Origin: Bactrocera neohumeralis
Lineage: Eukaryota; Arthropoda; Insecta; Diptera; Tephritidae
Assembly (NCBI RefSeq): GCF_024586455.1
Contig: NC_065919.1
Coordinates: 22,792,839 to 22,856,838 of the forward strand
Length of the DNA stretch: 64,000 nucleotides
Direction: 5' to 3'
This document shows positions 56,435-64,000 of this stretch, piece after piece. The translations under genes and the position numbers were made by a program. The notes below the pieces were generated by a model that saw nothing but the letters and a program-made list of their open reading frames with translations, was not told the DNA's origin and did no database searches. Each line of letters begins with the position of its first letter. Position 1 is the first letter of the stretch.

Positions 56435-57600
56435 TTTATACCCCTGCAACATTTTCCTACAGATTATAATAGTTTTGTTTACCTAACGGTTGTATGAATT
56501 ACTTAACACTAATCGAGATGGGTATTCGTATAAGGTTATATGTATAAATCATCAGAATGACGGGACTAGTTAAAATCCGGCTGCCTGTCTGTCCGTCCGT
56601 ACAACCGTCTCTTCGTTTGTCTGTCTGTGCAAGCTGTTACTTGAGTAAAAATTAAGACATCGTAGTGAAAGTTAGTACACTGATTTTTGTAGAAAAGAGA
56701 GGACAAGTCGAAGATGGAAGTAATTGGATCACTTTCACGCCCACAAAGCGCTATTAGACCAAATCCTATACAGTGTCATAACGAAGTACTAAATATACAT
56801 ATGTAAAAAACTGTAATTTTGTTCAGGGGATCGCGGTAGTGAGAGGCAGTTAGGGTTTAAAATTTTTTAAAAGTGGGTATGACTCCGCCTTTTAAATAGT
56901 TAAATGTAGAATATTGTTCAGCATTTCTAATAACTACACCCTCTTCCCTCTTTCTTCATAACAGTTATCTTGAAAATTACTAAAAGTTCGATAACTCGCT
57001 GAATAAGTCAGATACTAACACTTAATTTCACAGCCGGGATGGCAAGGAAGGGCTTTGTGGGAGCTGAGGTAAAAATTGAACAATGGGCATGGCACCGCCC
57101 TCTTCCTATATCCTATGTCTCAGAAACGAAACGACAAATTTCAGCAAAATTTAGTATATGAGGTTACTAAACAATTCTTATTAGTCCTATCAAACAATGT
57201 TAAAATGATCGATCGAAATCGAACAGCAGCAACACTTACTTCCCATATAACAAACTTTTAAGTTCCATCTGATTCTTTCATTTCACAGTTTACAGTTTTA
57301 CTTCAATGAACCTAACAGAGTTAAACTTGAAAAAAAAATTGTGTCCTCGAGTTGTTTAATCTCAAAAATGTGTAAAATCGAATTAACACTTCTCATATAT
57401 GAAACATATATATTTTCGAATTTTCGGTTCCTTATAACAACGAACTTTGCCACCATATATTTCGTTATATTTTGGTCGATGCGGAATGTCCTCATTAGAA
57501 CACAATTTTCATCAGAACAGGGTATCAAAAATTGGCTTGGTACATTTGTCGTCAAGCTGGCACCGTTTTTTTTTTGGATATAACCCATAATTTTCTAAAC
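56435..57600 (+). repeat. TIR-G dispersed repeat, long diverged copy
   Basis: It starts CCCCTGCAACATTTTCCTAC then ATTATAATAGTTTTGTTTAC-like sequence, CTGTCTGTCCGTCCGT, TGAGTAAAAATTAAGACATC, CACGCCCAC, GGGCATGGCACCGCCC, TCAGAAACGAAACGAC and ends near ATAACCCATAATTTTC. Both halves of the family are represented, strongly diverged. Confidence 0.65.
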
Positions 57601-57756
57601 TTGCCTAAATATTAAGACACTTTAAATGATATTTGTGCTAAATTGAATCCAGGCATGCGCAGATAATATTCTAGCTAACTGTAATCACTTTATGCAATGC
57701 TAAGCCCTTGAAAGTCACTCATTTAACCATCTCGACCTAGAGACACAAAATTTGAG

Positions 57757-57762
57757 TTTATT
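57757..57762 (-). terminator. Candidate poly(A) signal AATAAA
   Basis: TTTATT on the plus strand is AATAAA on the minus strand, 41 bases beyond the stop codon of the two-exon gene at 57803-58260. Position and sequence fit a short 3' UTR. Confidence 0.45.
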
Positions 57763-57802
57763 CTGAGTATAAAGGAGAGGCCGAAAATATTTAATATTTA
57801 AC

Positions 57803-58260
57803 TTAACTGTTATTTATTTGGGCCCTTTTGCGCCACTTAATTATTTCGCAGTCACTTATAACAAGCACTCGTACATCACCGAATAGTTTTAATTTCTGCC
57901 GCTGCTCAACACTAGCTGCTGCTGAACTCTTCGAAAACTTGTGCACACTGAAACAGAAAGTATATGTATACGAGTATATTATAATAATGCGCATATTCCT
58001 ATTAATTTACATAACTGTATGAGTGTTAGCACACGTGTCCTTCTCATTAAATAAACTCGTACGTCGTTGCAGTTGAAGGATCTCTAGCTTAAGCTCATTT
58101 AGTGTGTGCAAGTAACGCATTTGCAAGTTCATCTCGTTCTGTTGTCCTTGACGTTGCCGAATCCTCAAGGAGTTGAGTTGACCTATTCGTGCAGTGAAGC
58201 GTGTAGCAACAAGATGTTTGAATTTTCTGCGAATGCGAACCACCCAGCTGGTGTAGGCAG
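57803..58260 (-). CDS. Two 3'-terminal exons of an unrecognised protein-coding gene
   Basis: On the minus strand, exon A (58260-58011) and exon B (57947-57803) are separated by a 63-bp intron, 58010-57948, that begins GTAAAT and ends CTTTCTGTTTCAG. This is a typical fly mini-intron. Exon A reads AYTSWVVRIRRKFKHLVATR, continues through RIGQLNSLRIRQRQGQQNEM and the Leu-rich YLHTLNELKLEILQLQRRTS, and ends ANTHTV; the split codon AT|T gives Ile. Exon B reads VHKFSKSSAAASVEQRQKLK to EIIKWRKRAQINNS and a TAA stop, so the join is in phase. Together this is 130 residues, very basic, with a likely amphipathic or coiled-coil helix in exon A. Exon A is preceded by TTTCTGGCAG, a possible acceptor, so more exons should lie at higher coordinates. 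The RTE fragment at 58370-58925 would then sit in an upstream intron. I do not recognise the family. Other minus-strand frames across exon A are also open, which tempers confidence. Confidence 0.5.
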
Positions 58261-58369
58261 CTGCCAGAAATTTTCGTTTGGAAAGTTTGTGTGATTATTG
58301 GTGTTTGTAAGGGGACAACAAGCCTCGGATGAGAGACCCCCTTTTTGATGACGACCATGGCAAACGAAA

Positions 58370-58925
58370 TAAGGAATACGATAAATCCAACAAGTGCTAC
58401 TTCGGACTGAGTAGGCAATTGAAAAGTAAAGTCCTCTCTCGACGAACAAAAGCCAAACTCTATAAGCCGCTCATAATTCCCGTCCTGCTATATGGTGCAA
58501 AGGCTTGGACGATGACAGCAACCGATGAGTAGACGTTACGAGTTTTCGAGAGAAAGGTTCTGCTAAAGATTTATGGTCCTTTGCGCGTTGGCCACGGCGA
58601 ATATCGCATTCGATGGTACGATGAGCTGTACGAGATATACGACGACATTGACATAGTTCATCGAATTAAAAGACAGCGGCTACGCTGGCTAGGTCATGTT
58701 GTCCGGATGGACGAAAACACTCCAGCTCTGAAAGTATTCGACGCAGTAACCGCCGGGGGAAGCAGAGGAAGACCTCCACTCCGTTGGAAGGACCAAGTGG
58801 AGAAGGACCTGGCTTCGCTTGGAGTATCCGTTTGGCGCCACGTAGCGAAAAGAAGAAACGACTGGCGCGCTGTTGTTGACTCGACTATAATCGCGTAAGC
58901 GGTGACGCCAATTAAGAAGAAGAAA
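58370..58925 (+). pseudogene. RTE-like LINE 3' end, nearly open
   Basis: One frame runs from about 58370 to the natural stop at 58898: CYFGLSRQLKSKVLSRRTKA, LYKPLIIPVLLYGAKAWTM, TATDE then a TAG at 58530-58532, then in the same frame VFERKVLLKIYGPL, RVGHGEYRIRWYDELYEIYD, RIKRQRLRWLGHVVRMDENT, GRPPLRWKDQVEKDLASLGV and WRAVVDSTIIA. Other copies have TCG where this one has TAG, so a single substitution interrupts it. The copy ends with the (AAG)n tail (AAGAAGAAGAAA). It lies antisense to the two-exon gene just upstream of exon A. Confidence 0.88.
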
Positions 58926-59279
58926 AAAATAATTCAATGAGAGGTCCTCCTTAAATACTTAGAAGGCTATTAAATAACTCTTCTCAACACTGTGAGTCCG
59001 ATCCGTCATTCCGATCTTATTACATATTTCCTTTACTGGAAAGCATCAAAGGTATTTTAATTACATAGAACTATTCTGAAATCAGTCGTAAATATGTTTT
59101 ATGTTGTTAATCAGCTCTGCAATTTTTGATCTGGATTAGTCAATATCTATTGGGAATTTTCGGAGCGTGCGCGCAACTACTGGATTCAGTAGAGGGCGTT
59201 TCCCAGCTAATGAACGAGCGGGTGGTCAGTTGTCTTCGAGCACCTGGAGAGTCAGGACAAACATTTTCACGCGACTTGT
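58926..59279. other. Unassigned spacer, partly mariner 5' leader
   Basis: From about 59155 the sequence (GGATTCAGTAGAGGGCG, CACCTGGAGAGTCAGGACAA) may be the leader of the mariner fragment that follows. The rest is AT-rich. Confidence 0.4.
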
Positions 59280-59840
59280 TTCTGTGAGTGTAGAGATACT
59301 CGATTAAATTCTGTGTGAAACTCGGTAAATCAGCGACAGAGACGTTTGATATGATCAAGCAGGCTTACCCAGATGTTGCTTTAGCAAGAAGTGGTGTGTT
59401 TTGGTGGCATCAACAATGTGACTCGTGTGCGCAAAGATTTGAACTCAGACCGTCGACTAAGTATTCGTTTAATTGCCTAGATATTAAATTTATCAAAATC
59501 TAGTGGTTAATGACATTGTGACGGAGCACTTGAACATGCGCTAGGTGTGCGCGAAGATGATCCCAAAAGTGCTCACTGAACACTCACTTCTTTTGTGAAC
59601 AGCTACCTAACCAAGTCTGGTTGGCCAACGCTTCCGCGGCCGCCTTACAGTCGAGATGTGTCCACCCGGACTTTTTTGTTTCCTTGCTTGAAAAAGCCGA
59701 TGAAAGGCAAGCTTTTTGAGACGACAGAAGGGATCCAGGCCTATTTTGAAAGAATTATAACGATTGGTTCAATAAATTTTTTAAATCGACTGTCAATACT
59801 ACTTATCTTAGACAAACCCCGTAGTCCGTTATATTCTTGT
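59280..59840 (+). pseudogene. mariner transposase, internally deleted
   Basis: The plus strand reads IKFCVKLGKSATETFDMIKQ, LARSGVFWWHQQ (helix-turn-helix), a shifted LNSDRRLSIRLIA linker, VTEHLNMR-VCAKMIPKVLTE and then directly SYLTKSGWPTLPRPPYSRDV, FLFPCLKKPMKGKLFETTEG and AYFERIITIGSINFLNRLS. The middle with the first two catalytic Asp residues is deleted, and the PPYSPDLSP motif reads PPYSRDVST. The 62-codon and 84-codon open frames are the two surviving ends. Confidence 0.8.
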
Positions 59841-59854
59841 CACATTTGATGCTA

Positions 59855-60265
59855 AGTCACATCTTTGGAAAAATGAAGAAATCGGACTACAGTCAAGCCT
59901 GTTTTTCATATAGCACAATTTTAAAATCCAATTGATTCTTTCACCTTCCGGTACACAAATCAAGAAAAAATTATTATAACGGGATAAAAAGTTGCACGAA
60001 TAATGGCTTTAAAGTATGCCACCATATGACTAAGAAGATTCCAAATCCAAACAAAGCTTTTCAAGCCGCTAGGTACTGGATATGTGAACCCCAGTATCTA
60101 TTGGTGACTATTGATCGAAAATATTGGCGGATGTTTGGGATATACAATTGAAATTGATAATCTATCCTGATAATGGTATATCTGTGAATCAAAAATGGAG
60201 TGAACTGGGTCAATACTTCCCTGATCCTCATACTCAAGATTCGAATAGAAATTAAAGTTCTAGCA
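59855..60265 (+). repeat. TIR-G dispersed repeat, middle fragment
   Basis: It follows 4280-4560: ATTGATTCTTTCA, ACACAAATCAAGA, ATAACGGGATA, GCCGCTAGGTACTGGATAT, ATCGAAAATATTGGCGGATG and GGGTCAATACTTCC. Both ends are missing. Confidence 0.65.
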
Positions 60266-62339
60266 TTTATGTTAAGTGAAAGTTGTTGGGTAGGCCTACT
60301 GTTCCAAGGTACTCGCTATAAATGATAACTTGATCAGTCCTGCAGTTGCCTTATAAATCCGAATGTCCTGGCACCAAGCCAAATTTTATATTTATATGCT
60401 TAGAAGTTTAGAAACAAAGCTTCCATTTTTGGAAATTAGCATAACAAAAAAATGTAAGTCTCTTGATCTTTTAATTTCAGAGAAACTTTGAATGAAGATT
60501 GCGTAAGATGGAAAATCATTTCTGAGAAATATTAGAATAATTGGTTGTGGCTCAAGTTGGACCTGCCAAGTAAGTTGTTTTTTGAAAAGTGATTTTGGCT
60601 GATTATGGAACTTCAAACTTAAAGACCCTTGCATTTGAGGAACATAAGGGACAATATCTTATTAAGTATGCTTCCGAAGATAGTCTTCAGAAGATAGATG
60701 AGATTAGGTTAAGGAAATAAGCTGATTTCTCATTGTCCATTGTGCTGCTCAGAACTCTCAGATATGGATCAAAAAGGCCGTCGCATATCGGCAAAAACGC
60801 ATAGAGCCTTAGAGCAACCCTTAATCCTTACTGGTAGACAGTCTACCAAAATAAATCACGTTTGGTCTAATAAGATGCCATAACTCGGCTCCAAGATATA
60901 GAGAAATTATTAGGGAAAGTTGATATTCAGGCACAGGATTGAATTAAAGCCAGATTTTTTACTAGAAAAAAATAGAACAATTTCTCTTACAAAAATTGTC
61001 TCACAAAGAGCTCCTTTGAAAACATGGTTAATGAAACTCGTAATTGACTTTGCAAAGAATCTTTGCTACAATAGGTTTCGTCGTGAATATAGAATTATAA
61101 TTTTGCATAACAATCAAATTATCCGACAAGCAAAGTGTAAAATGTAGCGCTTGCGCTTTTGTTAATACCTAAGCAGAAAAAGTTGCAGGAAAAGAAATAA
61201 ATCCCAACAACAGCAATCAAGTTGTATATGCCTTCGAAATTTCGTCACCGAAATACTTTACGGAAATTTCATTGTAACAAATACTGGCTGCGAGCTGAAC
61301 TACTAGTATAGTCATGCACCACTCGTGCTGCGCGCACATGTTCGGTTGGCAAATGGAAGTAGAAGAGCCGGAGAGCGTAGCAAAACTGCTTGAGATGCTT
61401 TGAAAATAGTTTTCACTGTTGCTCTTGCTGCTTACGAAATTACTCGACTCTATATTTTGTAGTTTTATTTTTATTTTTAGTTCTTCTTGCATTGTTCCAA
61501 AAATGTGGATATGAGGCGATTTTACAGGCATGCCTGAGCCATAAATATGCAGGTGAATTTTGAATGGGGAGCGAGGGAGTGCATGAAAGTAATAGTACGT
61601 GCGGAGCTTACCGGCTTTTGTTGCCTAAAACTGAAGAAGCGCATAGTAAGTATATGCTGTTGGGGTCCTGTTGGAAAGTCAATTAGATTTAAATAAGGAA
61701 AGGCTCTAAGGTTAAGTATCAGATGTAGTTGTTAGTGTGAACTGGTACTACATTTCAATTTAGGTCTCTTTAATTTAACACTACATCATTTATTCACAAC
61801 TATGCTAATTTTTCAGTATATGAAAGCATCTTACGACAAATGTGATTAGTGAGATCTCTAGTAACTCAACATATCCATGTTCGATATTTCACTTCACCAC
61901 TCTTTTACATCGAGAAGGTCAAACATAACCTTATCTTCATTAGCACAGAAAGCTGTTGTCATAATTCAGGGATCAATAAAGTCTTTTTAGGGAACCACTT
62001 TACGTCTCTGCAACCTTTTTGCTATTATTTTTTTAGAACTACCTGAAACGTGATTTTTCTTAGCTATTTATCATATATTTAAATACCCAGCTTTATTTCT
62101 TTATTTCACCGAAAGTTTTGACAGATATGAGCAACTTATTAAAATAGTTTGAATGGATTAATAAACAAATAATTTTTTATACTTGGTATACTTCACTTAT
62201 ATCTATGTCCATAACTAGGATCATATCCTCACTGTTTTTAAGAGAATTGAAATGTGTTAATTTTGGAAGAGAAATCTAGGCTTCTTATATTTCATTACCT
62301 CACTATTAGTTTAGCGTATCCTAAGCGATCTTAAAATCA
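60266..62339. other. Unassigned spacer
   Basis: AT-rich with no transposon motif. A minus-strand ATG frame of 104 codons at 61217-61531 (MPVKSPHIHIFGTMQEELKI, Ser/Asn-rich middle) has no recognisable domain; frames of this length are expected by chance in a window this size. An 80-codon minus-strand frame at 60392-60634 also lacks features. Confidence 0.35.
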
Positions 62340-62412
62340 TCTTTCTATCGTGATGTTTCGCTCCAAGGCCTGAAACGCAGCGGGATTTTCCGCATAGACT
62401 TTAGACTTTATA

Positions 62413-62922
62413 TTAGGTTGTCAAAAAAGTCTTGCGGTATTTTCGCTAGTTGGCGCTGAAAGCGCGTAGTTCTAGTTTTATTCGTCGCCATTTCGGGTCA
62501 TGCTATACCTTTTTGGAAAGCTCATTTCACGCGCTAGATTGATTGCCGTTTCTTTTAAGTCGTTCGTGAGTTATAGCGTCGCAAACATGGAGCAAAATAA
62601 AGAGAAAATACAGCATATTTTACAGTACTACTACGATAAAGGAAAAAATGCATCTCAAGCCGCCAATAAAATTTGTGCAGTTTATGGACCCGATGCAGTT
62701 TCCATTTCCACCGCACAACGATGGTTTTAACGTTTTCGTTCTGGTGTAGAGGTGGTCGAAGATGCGCCACGCTCCGGAAGGCCTGTCGTCGAAAATTGCG
62801 ATAAAATCGCTGAATTGGTCGAAAGAGACCGGCATAGTAGCAGCGGTCGAGCTGGAGCATGAGTCATCAAAAATTTCAAAAAAAAAAATCAATAAAAATA
62901 CAAGACTTTTTTGACAACCCAA
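62413..62922 (+). mobile_element. 510-bp mariner deletion derivative, 22-bp TIRs, TA duplication
   Basis: The left end TTAGGTTGTCAAAAAAGTCT (62413 on) matches the reverse complement of the right end (to 62922) over 22 bases with one mismatch. TA flanks both sides (62411-62412 and 62923-62924). It contains the 5' leader, the N-terminal third of a transposase and the 3' terminal region. Confidence 0.92.
62587..62860 (+). pseudogene. mariner transposase N-terminal domain
   Basis: ATG at 62587 opens MEQNKEKIQHILQYYYDKGK, NASQAANKICAVYG, STAQRWF and then a TAA at 62728-62730 where the family has Gln (RWFQRFRSG). Reading through continues RFRSGVEVVEDAPRSGRPVV, ENCDKIAELVERDRHSSS. The catalytic domain is deleted, so even without the stop only a DNA-binding domain would be made. 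It belongs to a different mariner lineage from those at 22.0, 35.1 and 59.3 kb. Confidence 0.9.
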
Positions 62923-63000
62923 TATGATGCTGGGTCTCAAGATAGGTGATGCTGTTTCGAATAACCTAAAGCGAAGTCTCCATAAATTTTAAAAAAATTT

Positions 63001-64000
63001 TGGAAAAACCTTAAAGTTTCATTGAAGGTAGTAGTGAGATATGTAACATGTATTATAGCAAATAAACGAAACAATTAAAAACCGCTGAATTTGCAATTTC
63101 GAATATAATTTACTCTTAAAGTTACCTTATTCTGAACAGAGCGCTATTTCATATTAAGCGAGCTCTAAGAGAAAAACGACCACATGCTTCGAATTTTTTC
63201 CTACAAGGATGGTACGCTGTGCGCTTGTGTGCGCATTGCATTCTCCAACGGGACATGAGCATACAAAATAACAACAATTTAATCCGTACATGCCAAAGCT
63301 TGTACTATAAATGCCAGTTGAATGATAGGAGATGGCAAAAATGATGACTACAAGTAGAGGTTTAGAGCTGTGGAGCTGTAGTGTCGGTGGTGCATGGAGC
63401 GTGGCGAAGAAACAAAGCAGCAAATATTTCAATGGGCATATTTAAAGTGCATTTTCGCCCTTCAAACACTTTATTGCTGAATATGCTCGTGGTGGTACGT
63501 CGTGAAGGTAAACCGAGCCATAAGCACTGGCTACACATAATGGCAGATATGAACGCAGGCACTCACACTGAGTGGGCGAGTGTACGTGGGTGGGTGTGTG
63601 TGTGCGTGATTGAGTGAATGGGTTAGTGAATGTGTTGTGAAATATCTCTATGACCGAATGACAAGGTGTTTGCCCAAAAACTATACACTTTGCCAAGTCA
63701 CAACTTCTTTATAGCCAAGAATGTTAGGTGTGTGGGTGCGTTAGTGTGCTGCCCTATGGGTGTGGGTGTGTACGCGTGTGTCCAACAAATTCTTAGGGGG
63801 AACATTTAGTAGTGTATTTGTCGTAGTAAAAGGACATTGTGTGAATGGCAAAGGACATTTCGGTTGCTCTAAACAAGTTACCGTACAGTTGGCTGGCTGG
63901 CTGGCAGTAGGTGTCGATGCGATGAAAATTGAGGGGCTCCCTTAAGTGTGGGCGAATAAAATATTTTCATCAATATTTGTTGTTAGTTTATGTCAGTGCA
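63001..64000. other. Unassigned spacer with TG-rich tracts
   Basis: GTGGGTGTGTGTGTGCGTG near 63590-63610 and GGGTGTGGGTGTGTACGCGT near 63757-63780. Overlapping frames on both strands at 63154-63696 have no domain. A GGCTGGCTGGCTGGC patch lies near 63892-63906. Confidence 0.4.

Larger units (their letters stand above)
62340..63000 (-). pseudogene. Tc1/mariner-superfamily transposase relic, split by a mariner
   Basis: The left part (62340-62412, minus) reads KSKVYAENPAAFQALERNIT. The right part (62925-63000, minus) reads an ETASPILRPSI-like string equivalent to NTITHLETQHS of the 37.6-kb copy, as TGCTGGGTCTCAAGATAGGTGATG on the plus strand shows against 19565-19600. Between them lies the 510-bp mariner. 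The transposase middle was already deleted before the insertion, since the two parts are far apart in the intact protein. Confidence 0.65.

Noticed and set aside
61217..61531. 104-codon ATG ORF as an upstream exon of the 58-kb gene
   Set aside because: No convincing donor in the phase needed to join exon A, and frames of this length are expected by chance in AT-rich DNA of this size.

Overview
This window looks like AT-rich intergenic or intronic DNA from a higher fly (Diptera, Cyclorrhapha; a tephritid fruit fly such as Bactrocera or Zeugodacus is my best guess). The evidence is the transposon content: RTE-like LINEs ending in (AAG)n, RNase H-bearing LOA-like, I-like and Jockey-like LINEs, several mariner/Tc1 lineages, CA/TG and CATATG-rich spacers, and one canonical 63-bp intron. 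There is no sign of a prokaryote, a CRISPR array, rRNA or tRNA. Clade names rest on motifs I recognise by eye, not on searches.

Layout. 0-7 kb: a rearranged RTE fragment, a 1.1-kb antisense RTE, a decayed LOA-like LINE, a dispersed repeat I call the TIR-G family, and an antisense Jockey RT. 7-11.5 kb: simple-sequence-rich spacer, then a degenerate ~430-bp tandem array split by a 442-bp TTAA MITE with perfect 18-bp terminal inverted repeats (TIRs). 12-17.7 kb: LINE fragments, a 365-bp tandem duplication carrying mariner remnants, and a 234-bp mariner deletion derivative. 18.7-24.3 kb: a short protein-like ORF, an antisense DDE transposase, LINE debris, and a mariner interrupted by a TIR-G repeat and a Helitron end. 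25-33.9 kb: a possible small secreted-protein ORF, several RTE 3' ends, and an I-like LINE inserted into the RNase H region of an antisense LOA-like LINE. 35-48.6 kb: a mariner with near-perfect TIRs, a nearly full-length dead DDE transposase, TIR-G copies and a second MITE-like element. 48.7-50.1 kb: LOA-like pieces in opposite orientations. 51.1-55.4 kb: an assembly problem, with a 100-N gap, a ~1.2-kb segment duplicated on both sides, and ~1.9 kb of apparently poor base calls. 55.4-64 kb: mariner, RTE and TIR-G fragments, the best host-gene candidate, and a 510-bp mariner deletion derivative nested in an older transposase.

The best host-gene evidence is on the minus strand at 57803-58260: two exons joined in phase across a 63-bp GT..AG intron, ending in a stop codon followed about 40 bases later by AATAAA. 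It would encode the last ~130 residues of a protein I do not recognise. Almost everything else that codes is decayed transposon. I found no convincing new multi-gene system. The most interesting unexplained structures are this two-exon gene, the TTAA MITE, the split tandem array, the TIR-G repeat family and the nested insertions.
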